From the NCBI RefSeq assembly GCF_026262505.1, contig NC_067204.1, positions 10,759,797 to 10,823,796 of the forward strand: a DNA stretch of 64,000 nt. Direction: 5' to 3'. Below, in pieces: positions 8,968 through 19,975 of the stretch (position 1 is its first letter; each line of letters starts with the position of its first letter). The notes below the pieces were generated by a model. The model searched no databases and was not told the origin of the DNA. It saw only the letters and a program-made list of their open reading frames with translations. Position numbers and translations under genes: made by a program. This DNA comes from Trichomonas vaginalis G3 (taxonomy: Eukaryota > Parabasalia > Trichomonadida > Trichomonadidae).

Positions 8968-11900
8968 TCAGAACTTCAACTTACGAATAAAGCTTGTTTT
9001 AGTCGTTATTGAGAAGTTAAACTTTTCAGCAAAGCAAGGACTAGAAGACTTACATAAGTCAAATCCAATCTCTTGACCGTCATAAAGTGCTTTGTAAAGT
9101 TTCATTAAACTGAACTCAGAGTCTTTGTCAAATTTTCCTTGCGGAACCATTAAACCTTTATCTTCATCATAGAAACACTGAACAGAGTCAGGAAACATTT
9201 CATTAGCGGTTAAAGCAATAACATCTTGCTTCACGCCTTTCATTCTGCAGTGAAATGCAACTTCATTTAAATCGTTAGTGAGTAAGTCTATGTAGGTCTT
9301 CTTTCCACAAAATATTGACTTGTATGCTAAACTTTGTTTTCCAGGTGTTATTTCTGCGAAGTCACTATGAAACTGACCAAGGTTTTTACCAATGAGAACT
9401 CTTCCATAACGTTTCTCAAACTCTTCAGCTAAACGAGGGATATCTTCATTGTAGAGATGCATACTGTCGGTATCGCTATAAAAGATGTCCATTCCTAAGT
9501 CTTCAGCAGTACAGAATACTTCACACATTATTCTCTTCGACATAGATAGAATATTAACACCAAGTGGACAGAAGTTAAAGTGTCTGCAAATGCTTTTCGT
9601 TAGCTTGAAAATAGTTTTTATCTGAACCATCCAAACCTTCGAACTTCACTATATGGTTGTAGTTTCTGATGGCATATCTTATAGCATCTTTGTCATTTAC
9701 TATGGTTATTTTTGACTCAATAGGAGATAGAATAGTTTTGCCATAAATACTGTTCAGAATGAGCTTTATATTTTCTTGCAAAGGATTTCCTTCTTTCTTA
9801 TACTTTAACCTTAACTCAAACAACTTCTTTACTTCATCTCTTATTCTAATATCTCTGTTTCCATCGTAATAATATCCTTGCAACACTTCACATTTGACAC
9901 CTTGATATTTTATGAGGTCTTGTAATGTTATATGGTCAACATACATTAAACAGCAAGTGTTTGAACTTCTGGGAACGTTAAGTTCTGGATTTAGTTCAGG
10001 GTCACAAACTATTAAAGGAAAGTGTCTATGTATTCCAATCTTTGTTATCTTAATGAGAACAAAGAAGCCTGACATAAACTTTTCACCAATGGGTTCCTTT
10101 TGGTCGTCATCGAATAAATGCTTTAAGGATACCCTTACGTGTCAGATTTTTTGCGCATACGAAGAAGTCATGCTAGACATGAGCTATAAACCTGAAATTT
10201 TAGCAACATATTTAAAACTTTTTAAACTACAATACACTTTAATATTCAAGAACAAAAATATTCTTTTTAGAAATTACATAATTATTTATGTGAAATCTAT
10301 ATAAAAACATATTTTGCGAGCGTAACTTTTTTTCTTTATAAGCACCTTATATGACTGATAAACTGTGAAGGCACATAATTGTTAATTCATAGAGTTGATA
10401 TGTTTCCAAAATTGAGAGGAAATTTGAAAATTGAATACCCTTTCAATTCAATTTTCAAAAGATATCAGCTCCTTCAATAATTGAAGGACGATTTTGATCA
10501 TTTGCTCTTAAAACAAGTATGCCATGGAGAAAAAAGTTACGCTCACAAATCTGAAATATAACTATCATATAAAAAAATTAAATTTCTAATTTTTACTCTA
10601 TAGATATTATTGGCCACTTGTGTAATGCATAAAAGTTTATGTCATATGCATACATTTGGAAGTATGGGAGACGAGGGAAATTACTTCTATGAGGCACTAG
10701 GATTTTTAAAAATTTCTCTATCGGACTCACCATTCAATTTCTCGAAAATTAAAAAAAATCAATAATAGCTAAAATGTATTATGCATAACAAATTTTAATG
10801 TTACACGGTATTTTTGAACTTCATGACATGAATTTTCTTTATATTATTTTTTTTTGGATTTTCTATGATTTCTGCGATAGGCTGGAACAACATTGTAAGT
10901 GCAATGATATCTTTATAGAGAAATCTAAAACTTCAGCATTCAGAACTCGCAACCACAAAAATATTCATTTGCTAAGTAAGTAAAGTTGATTAAGTTCGAC
11001 ACTTAGCTTTTATACGTAAAACCAAGTGTGTATTGTTATTTCTTGTTAAATTATTGAGAAAAAAATATTGTAAGAGAAACGATACTGATTATTGAATAAA
11101 TATTGAGGGTAGCTGCAGATTTCTTCATTAACATGCCGGAAATTTGTTAATCTTGGTTTTCTATCATAAAATCTGTCGAAGAATCTAAAAAACGGAGATA
11201 TGAAATAGAGATCATGTAAATCTAGAGTATCCTGTCAGAAAAATAGACTAAGCATGTAACCCTTTTTTGGTCATAAACACTTTTTACCACTTAGTCATAC
11301 AGATGATCATTAAATTTAAACGAGCACTTTTTTGTCAGAATTTATTCTTTTACAAAGACAGAAGATTTTAGTATTATTTAATATTAGTGCTGTAGCAAAA
11401 TTCAAAAACGGTGAAAATTCAGTGAATTTGTGAATTCACATTTTTTTTCGACATTTTTCTTGATATATCATGCACATTAAGAACACAGCTTTGATACGCT
11501 TAAAAAAGCATATTTCATATGAAATTGTTAAAGAAATAAACAATTTAATATAAAAATTGCACTTATGGGCAGTTTAGATATATTTATATATAACATATAT
11601 ACAAATCCATAGACAAAGTGCAATAACTACAATGTTGTAGAAAATTACAGCAGAAATACTGACTTTTTGAAGGATAATAAGAATTCTTTAAATGTTGTAT
11701 TTTTATAATTTGATTGATTTTTTTTACTATTTCATTAATCTTTATGAATAATATTATTTTTAATATATGTGCTATTAAAATTTCAAATTTTGACTAATAT
11801 ATCTAAGTTATCTGAACGAAACATTTAGAAAATATCATACTTAATTGAAATAGCAAGTAGAGCATATAATAGGCAAGTTCTTGGCTTTATATCTACATCT

Positions 11901-14900
11901 ATTGTTGTTTGATCAAACAAATTCACTCTATTATATGTGTCAATTAATTAAAACAATTTTTAATAGTTATTTATTTAGTGCGAATAAGTGCAAACTCATA
12001 AATGAATAACTTAATAGTAGAAATGAATTATCTGATATAAATCTCACATTTTGTCATCAGAAAATACTTTAATTGCATACGCATAACTATTAGTAATACG
12101 TCTGGAGTGTCAATTAATAACAATCCCACAACAAGTAAAATTCAGATTTTTATTAAACTTATTTTTTCCTAAAAGTTTTCTTCAAATTACTATATATACA
12201 TATGTGGATAAATAATAGTAATATTGTAAAAAATTAAGATAATTTTTTTTATTTGAGAACCTCTCAAAGTTCATTCAATTTATCAATTGTTTCAGTTTGA
12301 TGTATATTCATTTCTGGAGCATAACTTTAGCAATCATACAATATCATATTCTCTTTCTAACTACGCAATGTAAGGGTATCCTTAACAAATATTCAGAACT
12401 TAACATCTCATCCTTCAATACTTTTGGAATTCCTTCAAAAGTATAAAGTCTTGCTATAGCGGATGGATATAATGAAACAGCGTCGAAGTCAGCAATGAGT
12501 TTCTTTTCGCTCTTTTGTTTCATGTTATCTGACAACATACATCTTCCACCTTGAATGCATCTCGAAATAAATTCTCTTGGTTTATTTGAGAGGTCATAAA
12601 GATTTCCATTCGGAAGTATACTCTGTTCTCAAATAATTTGTTAGCAATTGAACAAATACTACGTAGTCATAAACGTTTTAAATCAAATTCTTTCAATATG
12701 TCATTGCGGAACTTAACAAAACCTTCTCTTAAAATTCTTACATCTTGTTTGCAATAAAATGTGCTATATTTTTCTAAGTCGAAGTGGTTTTCATCTATTC
12801 TGCAACCTTTGATGGAATCTATGTTTTTCATAAATGTATCTGCATCCTGGATAAACTTACACGCTTCAGAAATGACACCAGTTCTGTTGTCATTTGCTAA
12901 CAAAGACTGCTGTAGTAGTTGTATGGAAATACTTCTTTCGGTCCTGTTTGTAAGTTAAACATAGCAGGAAATAGTTTAAGCTTCTTATTTATAACACTGT
13001 AAGAGTCTTTATAATAATTGCCCTTCCTTTATATAAGCCAGTTATTTGCATTGTTCGTGAACCTTTAATGATGGGAGTTCCTTTCACTTCTGTCATGTGT
13101 CTTAAGATGAAGTTTATATCATAGCTGAGGTTATGGAAATATATTAAACTCTTGTCAGGAAGTCGTTCCAAAAAATTCTGTTGCACAGTTCTGACCCAAA
13201 TGCTTTGACTCACTGAACCATCTTCACTGTCGTAACAATGTTAAAAGCTTTATGAAAGCCATCCGTACTACACTCAAAGTCAGCAAAGAAAACATGCTCA
13301 GGAATGAACTTACATTTAGCTTTATTTACTTCTTTTGACTCGGCTTTCTTCTTCAGTTGTACACAATACTTTGGAGCATATGTCAAATCTTTAAATGGTG
13401 CAAGGTTCTGTTTATATAAGTCAGTCGTATATGTGAAAAGTTCTCCATAAGAAATAGGTTCGAAATATTTGCACTCCCACAATGTTTTCATAACATCCCA
13501 TAGCGGTGTAGTTCTATCCATGCGAACTACATATTTATCTTCTCTCTTTGTATAAATCTTCATTCTGTTTCTCAATGTTCATTCCACCACACTCCTTCAA
13601 GATTTCTATATAGTTGCGAATGAAATATGTTGTCATTGGAAGTCTTTCGTTTAGCATGTAGTGGTCTTCAACAAGAAGTAAGTCAATAGTTCGAACAGTT
13701 TTACATTCTTTTTGGTATGTATCTCTTTATTTCATTATGTCTTGAGTCATTGAAGTAACCAATGGTAACATTAAATGCTATACCTGTTGCGTCAGAAATT
13801 TCTTGTACTTTACTTTGAGGAAAGTCTCTAACACGAATGGACTTCTCTCATGTGGTCAATAGTTTCTTCATTTACTCCAGCCTGAATGCAAGCATAAACG
13901 AAACAATTGTCCTCTGTCATAAGTGCTGCAGTTCTTTGTTCAGTTCATTGAAGATTTGGTAGCGTTCAAGATTTATAGGTAACGTGCAAAGATACTTCCA
14001 GAACTGACCGCTTCTCTTCTTATAAAACTTCTTTTCACCAAGGATTTCATTCCAGAAGTCATCTATATCTTGTTTATCTCCTGTTTGTTTAAGTCTGTTC
14101 AATAATCTTTCTGTCTTTCTGTCAGTGTGCTTTCATCTCTATATGGTCGCTTCTGTGGCTTTCCTTTCTTAACATCTGACATCGTTAAGCCTTCATATTC
14201 TGTTAAATCATACATTTTATTTCAGTAAGATTCTTTATGTTTGTCAAGAAGAAGTCATAGTGCATTTCAACAATACCTGCGGCATTTGCTTCTATCTCTG
14301 ATAATAAAGTTCTCCTTCAAGAGCTGATGTAGTAATGTTCCAATATTATTGAGGTTAACGTAGAACATTCATACTTTCCACCAAGTTTATAACATACCAT
14401 CCATCTTTGTTTGGGAGTTTATTTTTAATCTTCTCTAAGAGTCTCATGAAAACCTTACCGAAATGTTTGTGTAAGTAGTCTCTGTTTGGTTCATCTAAAG
14501 CCTTCCGATGTTAAAGTCAATGAGTCTATTGCCTGACTTCACATTTCTCTTCCTTTCTCTTCATCTTTCTTTAACCATCTCTCACCTTCTTTTGGTTGTT
14601 GTCGTCAATGGAACGAATGACATTATTAGCTTTTGCGAACTTGTTCTATAGCACTTTTAAACATCTCTCTTCTCTGTTGTTTCATGTGTCGTCTCTCTTT
14701 CGTGTTTCACCAACGTTTTGAGTTCGAGTTCAAACATCTCTTGACGAACATCATGCGAAAGAGCTTTACGAGTATGACCAACGTTTGCATTTGTTATGTC
14801 AAACATTTCTCTTCTTACTTCATGAGGTACTGAACGTCTATGATATAAGTCAATAGCAACGTCATTTAAAGGAAATGCTCTTGCATTTATGAACTCATGA

Positions 14901-15052
14901 ATTCTATCATAAGTTATTTCACCATTTGTAGTCATTGAGGATGTCAGCGAGTGATTTTTTGTTTGTCGCGTAATGTTTTGCAACATCTATGTTAGCTTCT
15001 GTAAGAAGTTGTTTTATTTCCTAGTGTTCTAATTTAGACAACTTCCGATACA
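8968..15052 (-). pseudogene. Protein-primed type-B DNA polymerase remnant, Polinton A
   Basis: All family landmarks can be read in order on the minus strand: exonuclease FFADFECSTDG, YFHNLSYDINFIL and YCKQDVRILREGF; polymerase motif A DFDAVSLYPSAI; motif B LILNSIYGKT; motif C YSDTDSMHLY. The N-terminal part repeats an EVRREMF/DVRQEMF/DV motif (14650-14990). It would have replicated the element from its protein-capped ends. It is heavily decayed (about ten breaks or more) and interrupted by a 2.26-kb TTAA-flanked element (10127-12381). Confidence 0.88.
10127..12381. mobile_element. Non-autonomous TTAA-target DNA transposon (2255 bp) in PolB
   Basis: Ends GGATACCCTTAC and GTAAGGGTATCC are inverted repeats, flanked on both sides by TTAA (10123-10126, 12382-12385). 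The polymerase coding sequence resumes cleanly on the two sides, which confirms the boundaries. The interior is AT-rich with no convincing gene, so it must have been moved by a transposase elsewhere. TTAA duplications are used by piggyBac and Kolobok elements; termini starting GG fit either loosely. It is the youngest insertion of the nested set. Confidence 0.87.
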
Positions 15053-15140
15053 TCTTTAGTAAAAATAAAAAAATTTCTTAGAAAAAAATTAGCTTAGATT
15101 TTTTAAGGCTAGTTTTAAAATATTCGAATTTTTATTATAA

Positions 15141-15618
15141 TGAAACACATGCAAGATTGCAAGTTCTTTTCATTACAATGCTCTCGCTACTGCCATCAAG
15201 AATGAGTTCAATGGTGCTTCAAACGTCAATGTTATCTTTAACAAGAAGTTTGTTGAAAGAATCTTAAGTTCGGTCAGTATGTCAGACATCATTAGCTATT
15301 GTCATTGACCGCAAACGTTATACTTCAAAGAGTTAGCAGTAGTTTTGAAACAAAAGAGTTTTCTTCGTGAATGTCAAAGATACTCATTATACTGTCATAA
15401 AGAACTCTAACATTGACTTCTTCAGTATTGCTATGAATCTTTCCGAACAGAAAGAATATAAGAAGGGTGAAACAAATGTGAAATATTATCCTTCATCTCT
15501 GAAGACAATAACGAACAAAGATGTTATACAGAAATTCTTACCAAAGGTTGAAGAAGCTTCTATTGACATTGACGAAGGAAGTGAAATGGTTGAAGAAATT
15601 GACCCTGACGTCATTTAA
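15141..15618 (+). pseudogene. Gene remnant of Polinton A, unknown product
   Basis: The readable part ends with VKYYPSSLKTITNK and an acidic tail (DIDEGSEMVEEIDPD). The upstream portion, from an ATG near 15141, is broken. No family is recognised. It is divergent from PolB, with a short AT-rich promoter-sized gap between. Confidence 0.4.
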
Positions 15619-15636
15619 GCAAAAATATATTTTTGG

Positions 15637-15800
15637 TTAGTCTTCATATCGACATTTTACAACACTTAAATGGTAAAAACAAAATAAACTTGACGAAGTG
15701 AAGATTTGCACTTCGTCGATTATGATCGACATGGAGCGTTTTGTTTTTATCATGGTTTTCTCCACTATGGTTCTAACGTGGCACCCGACGAGATTTTTTT
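15637..15800. other. Intergenic spacer with short hairpin
   Basis: Contains CGAAGTG/GCACTTCG as a small inverted repeat (about 15697-15718) between convergent genes. It could act as a 3'-end structure. Confidence 0.35.
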
Positions 15801-16661
15801 TCATTCTTCCTCTTTGAAGTTGTCGAAATATTCTGTTATCTTTTCTTTCAGTAATGTTAAGTCTTCTTTGAATGTAAGTATTGTGCAACCTTTGATGTCA
15901 TAGTGTGTTTGAGGTAACGTATCTTGAACTATTTGTTTCACATCTTCATTCGGTGTCATTGAAATCGGTAAGTTTTCACGATAGAACCAGTTTCTGTCAG
16001 ATTTATATATTTTAGCTAAGTCATAAAAGCTCTTGTTGTTTCTTCTGACTAAATGCAACATAACCATATCTTTATCTTCTTCTTTCTCCAACTCTTCAGT
16101 ATATATCATATACTTATAACTCTTTTCCTTTCCTTTTGGTACTGAACGTGGTATTCTTTTCTGTATGCTTTTGTCTTTGGATTCAATGACTTCATCTTTT
16201 GCATGAAGTTTCTTTTCCATATCTTCGCGTTCTTGTCTGTGAAGTTCGTCAAGAAGTTTACAAACATACCATGAATAGCGAGCTGAAGCCCATTGTGCCA
16301 CATTATTTACGAGAAGTCTATGAACATAATATCCTCTCAAACCGTTTGGCAATTTTTCACGGTTTTCATAGAGTTTTGGCGACTGGGATTTTTTACCTAC
16401 TCGCTGTTCTTCACTGTTTTCAGAAAAAAGTATGTCTCGCTGTGCTTCGCTTAAGAGTTCAATGGTGCTTTGGTTCCTAAACCAGTCTTTAGGAAGCTTA
16501 GTGTCTGGAGCAAAACAAGCCGTCAAAATACTTTGCATCTGGTACATATCGTCTTTGACCGAACGAATGAGTCTCAATTGTTTGTTATACTGTATGTATT
16601 CATATTCTTCATTAATGGCTTCATGAACGATAGCAGTTGTTGTGTTCTCTGTTGTTGACAT
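15801..16661 (-). CDS. KilA-N domain protein with coiled coil (286 aa)
   Basis: The N-terminal half matches the KilA-N pattern: LPKDWFRNQSTIELL, then LPNGLRGYYVHRLLVNNVAQ and WASARYSWYVCKLLDEL. A charged coiled coil follows (EREDMEKKLHAKDEVIESKD), then a C-terminal domain including MVMLHLVRRNNKSFY that fits the KilA-N/DUF3627-type proteins of large DNA viruses and trichomonads. KilA-N is a DNA-binding fold, so a regulatory or genome-handling role is likely. The open frame is full length. The leader contains TTTTTATCCGG as in two other genes of this element. Confidence 0.8.
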   Translation of the reverse strand: MSTTENTTTAIVHEAINEEYEYIQYNKQLRLIRSVKDDMYQMQSILTACFAPDTKLPKDWFRNQSTIELLSEAQRDILFSENSEEQRVGKKSQSPKLYENREKLPNGLRGYYVHRLLVNNVAQWASARYSWYVCKLLDELHRQEREDMEKKLHAKDEVIESKDKSIQKRIPRSVPKGKEKSYKYMIYTEELEKEEDKDMVMLHLVRRNNKSFYDLAKIYKSDRNWFYRENLPISMTPNEDVKQIVQDTLPQTHYDIKGCTILTFKEDLTLLKEKITEYFDNFKEEE

Positions 16662-16749
16662 ATCTGTCTTTATATTCCGGATAAAAAAAATATTTTATAA
16701 AAAACTAACTTTATTTTCTGACTTTCACAAAAGACCAAAAATAAACGCT

Positions 16750-17379
16750 TTACATGTATTTTTCAGCAACTTCGTCAAATAATTTTATAGCTTTATCTAT
16801 CTCATCTACTTCAAACGTTTCTTTACCTTTCATGGGAGCACCATACCTTTTCTCAAACTTTTCAAGTAGTTCTGTTTCTGCAGCTCTCATATCATTAACG
16901 AACACAACCTTGACTCTATTGACTGTACTGTCATATCTTTGAGTTATATTATATGTTCTTCCTATCTTATATCTCTTTGTATTGAAGTCCTTCGGTTTCT
17001 GAACGATGTAAAGTAAGCCTTCACTGCAACGTTCCGTATCGAATGAACCATAAGTTATGAAGTTATATCCAACAACTGGGTCTAACCATAACAAAACTAT
17101 TGGTATAAGACTTTTGTCAATGAGATATGCTGTAGTTCCATAGAATCTTACCGATATCATAAGCTCAGGATTTCTTGTCAAAATTTTCTGAGTTGAAGCA
17201 TTTCTAACCCAATGGTTTGTTTTCTTTTCAGATGGAGATATAATGTCTGACAAAGAATATTTGTTGTATTTCTTTGAGTATCTTACGTTTAAATCACCTA
17301 TTCTAACCACTTTGGTGTCATTGTCTATCTTTCTAACTGTTTCAAACTCAATGTTTGTCATTTCTGTTCTTACATACAA
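16750..17379 (-). CDS. KilA-N-like plus T5orf172 (GIY-YIG-related) protein (209 aa)
   Basis: The N-terminal 100 residues contain the KilA-N-like NHWVRNASTQKIL. The C-terminal half has the T5orf172/MUG113 signature: GLLYIVQKPKDFNTKRYKIG, RTYNITQRY, then an alpha/beta part ending ELLEKFEKRYGAPMKGKETF. That domain is a GIY-YIG nuclease relative. KilA-N+T5orf172 fusions occur in NCLDV and phage BRO-type proteins, suggesting DNA recognition plus possible nicking. The leader (ATAAATAAAAATAAAACTA) is shared with the gene at 17707-18647. Confidence 0.8.
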   Translation of the reverse strand: MYVRTEMTNIEFETVRKIDNDTKVVRIGDLNVRYSKKYNKYSLSDIISPSEKKTNHWVRNASTQKILTRNPELMISVRFYGTTAYLIDKSLIPIVLLWLDPVVGYNFITYGSFDTERCSEGLLYIVQKPKDFNTKRYKIGRTYNITQRYDSTVNRVKVVFVNDMRAAETELLEKFEKRYGAPMKGKETFEVDEIDKAIKLFDEVAEKYM

Positions 17380-17706
17380 AATAAAAAAATAAATAAAAAT
17401 AAAACTAACTTTATTTTTCTAACTAATGAAATTCATTATTTTTGTTGCTGAATTCAATAAAAATATATTTTAGGTGAAGAGGTGAGATTTCACCTGTTTT
17501 CTCACCTAATTTTTCACCCCAGTTATTTTATAAGTGTTTTACATGGTAAACGTTATTTTTTAAATTTTGTGAAAACTCAACGGTTTGACACATGCCCTAA
17601 AAATTATTTTACTCAGAATTTTGTTGCTGAATTCAATAAAAATATATTTTAGGTGAAGAAGTGAGATTTCACCAGTTTTCTCACCTAATTTTTCACCCCA
17701 GTTATT
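17380..17706. promoter_or_regulatory. Intergenic with duplicated GGTGA/TCACC motif
   Basis: Contains an approximately 100-bp direct duplication (about 17440-17545 and 17620-17722). Each copy carries GGTGAGATTTCACC followed by further TCACC words. The same motif cluster occurs at 4969-5022, 18763-18812 and 27703-27750, always between genes of Polinton A. It is a likely 3'-end or regulatory signal; function is inferred. Confidence 0.55.
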
Positions 17707-18647
17707 TTATAAGCGTTTTACATGAATTGTACGATGTATATTTGAAATTCTAAACAATTTCGTAGCTTCTATTTCTTCTGTCAGTATGTCAAAAGTTTTA
17801 ACAATGCCGAAAGTTTCTTTATACTTCTTCTTGACGTCAGATAGAAGGAAATCGTCAGCTGTTGGATAGTTTTTGTTCAGAAATGCTAACATGTCCATTT
17901 TATCTTCTGCTGGTTTCTCTACTTCTTTCTTTAAGTCAGCATAGTCGTTTCTCATACGTTCTATCTCTTTGACGGAGTAGTTATATTTCCTCATTGCTGC
18001 TTTACATTTTGAACATTGCGGATTCATTTTTGCGTTATACATTGAAATTTGACCTGCTAGAACAACTAAGGCGTCAATGGTTTTCTTTAACTCAAAAGTT
18101 GTTGGTTTTATTTGTCCATTCCATATTTTACATCTTTTATCTTTATCTCTTATCTGCCATACACATTCAGCAACTAATGAAACAAAGTTGTCGTATGTCT
18201 TAAACTCCCCAGATTTATATATGTCAGAGATGTTCTTATATACCATGTCGCAATCTTTGTCCATAACTTTATGGTTGCAATGATATCCTAGAAACTCATA
18301 GTTTACTTTACGTATGAACTTCTTTATTTCTACTGAGTCAGTTGGTTTCACTTCTATTTCATCGAATTCAGAATAGTTAGTTTTTGCTGCTGAATTTCAG
18401 GCAATTTGGGTAAATGGTCAATAATGTCCTGCATGTCATAAAGATACTGTTCATTTGTTTCATCTTTCGCACTACAGTCTAAATTACTTGTTAAAAGTTC
18501 TTGCTTAATTCTTTGTATTTCTGTCTCAAAAGTATATGAAGAAGGAATAAAGCTTTTCATCTCTACCAACATTGACGTAGGATTCATGACTAGCGAGTTT
18601 GGTGCTGTAGTTGTTTGAATTGTTGTTGTGCCGATTGTTGAAATCAT
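17707..18647 (-). pseudogene. Hypothetical Polinton A gene (broken)
   Basis: Best start is MISTIGTTTIQTTTAPN, which follows the same AT-rich leader as the T5orf172 gene. The C-terminal part is Cys/Lys-rich with CSKCKAAMRKYNYS and a coiled coil (KEIERMRNDYADLKKEVEK). About one break is visible. The product is unrecognised. CxxC spacing could mark a zinc knuckle. Position among KilA-N-type genes suggests an accessory or regulatory role. Confidence 0.5.
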
Positions 18648-18719
18648 ATCTTTTATACAAAATAAAAAAATAAATAAAAATAAAACTAACTTTATTTTTT
18701 CTATCTTAAGGAAATTCAT

Positions 18720-18849
18720 GAAAATTCACGAGACCCAAAGGGTCTGAGCCGCTAAGCGGTGAGGGTGAAAAAACAGGTGAGAAAACAGGTGAAATCTCAC
18801 CTCTTCACCTAAAATATATTTTTGTATGATTTACATCCAACGAAAAAGT
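18720..18849. promoter_or_regulatory. Intergenic: GC-rich mini-palindromes and GGTGA/TCACC motif
   Basis: AGACCCAAAGGGTCT and CCGCTAAGCGG are adjacent palindromes at 18731-18760, followed by GGTGAAATCTCACC. It separates the integrase from the upstream gene. Confidence 0.55.
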
Positions 18850-19935
18850 TTAGAAGAATTTTCTTATTCTTTCTGGCATGTTTTTATCTTTCCAGTACTC
18901 CCGCTCTAATGGACCCAGATGAGTTGGTTTAGATTCTCTCAAGTTCTTAGATGGTATAACATCTTCAACGCCTCCTTCATATCTTACTTTATAAGTGTCA
19001 TCGTTTATGTTATAGCCAAGTATTTCAATAACCACTCCTCGCTTTGCTTCGTCAATGGTTTCAGCAAGTTTGCCATTACTACTTTCAACTAATTTATGAC
19101 GAGGGTAAAATGCAATGGAGTCGTCAGCAGCTTTTATAAGATATCCATTACCTTGCGTAGAGTCTACGATATAATAATTTCGACTTAACCTTAAACGTTT
19201 CTTTGTCAACGGTTTGTCGTCAAGAACTACACGAACTTTTGTACCAGGAATGAGGGTAAATTGTGTTGAATTTCTGATATTTTGTGTTTGGCTTCGTTTC
19301 TTTTGTATATACTTTTCTTCTTGTTGTTGTGTCATTGAATTTGGTGTATGTCCTGTTGTAGAATGTGTTGAGGAATTATATACTTCGAGAAAATGTTTCA
19401 TTGTTTCTTCGGTAAAGTCTCGCTCTTGGTTTAAATCTCTGAGCGTCCTTATGAAGCGGTTTATGATGCCGAGTATGTTATGGTTATGGTCTTCAGTAGT
19501 GTAGTGAGTTATGTTATGCTTAATGAGAAAATCTGTGATTTCATTGCTGAGGTATGCTGAATCCTGGTCTGATGTTAAAGTACTTGGGCTATGTTCTGCT
19601 ACAAACTTTTGTAAAACTCTTAACACTTCACGAGTTCCTTTATTCCTCATTGGATATGCATATGCTTTACGAGTGTTAACATTAATGAAGATGAGGAATG
19701 GTTTATGTCCTCCTTTTCTGCTTTGAATGGGAGTGTCAAATTGGTATGCGTCAGAAGCGTTGGAGTAAATTGGTAAAAAGTAGTCGTAAGGGTTTATTTT
19801 TGTTTGATGTACAACATTTTTGTCAAAGAACTTTTTCACTTCAGCTCTGTTAGTAAATCCCCAACTTTTTGCTGCTTCATTGAACTTCTTAAATGACCTC
19901 CATGGATGTTGTTCGAATACTTCTTTCAAGCTCAT
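18850..19935 (-). CDS. Retroviral-type integrase (c-integrase) of Polinton A (361 aa)
   Basis: RNase-H-fold integrase core: YQFDTPIQSRKGGHKPFLIF, LTSDQDSAYLSNEI and NRFIRTLRDLNQ. A C-terminal chromodomain-like module follows (VVIEILGYNINDDTYKVRYE). It would insert the element and create the terminal duplication. Length matches short Polinton integrases and the frame is open throughout. It is followed downstream (19936-19975) by the 3' end of the fibre gene on the same strand. The family call is firm; activity is not claimed. Confidence 0.88.
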   Translation of the reverse strand: MSLKEVFEQHPWRSFKKFNEAAKSWGFTNRAEVKKFFDKNVVHQTKINPYDYFLPIYSNASDAYQFDTPIQSRKGGHKPFLIFINVNTRKAYAYPMRNKGTREVLRVLQKFVAEHSPSTLTSDQDSAYLSNEITDFLIKHNITHYTTEDHNHNILGIINRFIRTLRDLNQERDFTEETMKHFLEVYNSSTHSTTGHTPNSMTQQQEEKYIQKKRSQTQNIRNSTQFTLIPGTKVRVVLDDKPLTKKRLRLSRNYYIVDSTQGNGYLIKAADDSIAFYPRHKLVESSNGKLAETIDEAKRGVVIEILGYNINDDTYKVRYEGGVEDVIPSKNLRESKPTHLGPLEREYWKDKNMPERIRKFF

Positions 19936-19975
19936 TTATGTAAAGTTAAAGATTTTATTCTAGGCTCAAGCGCGT

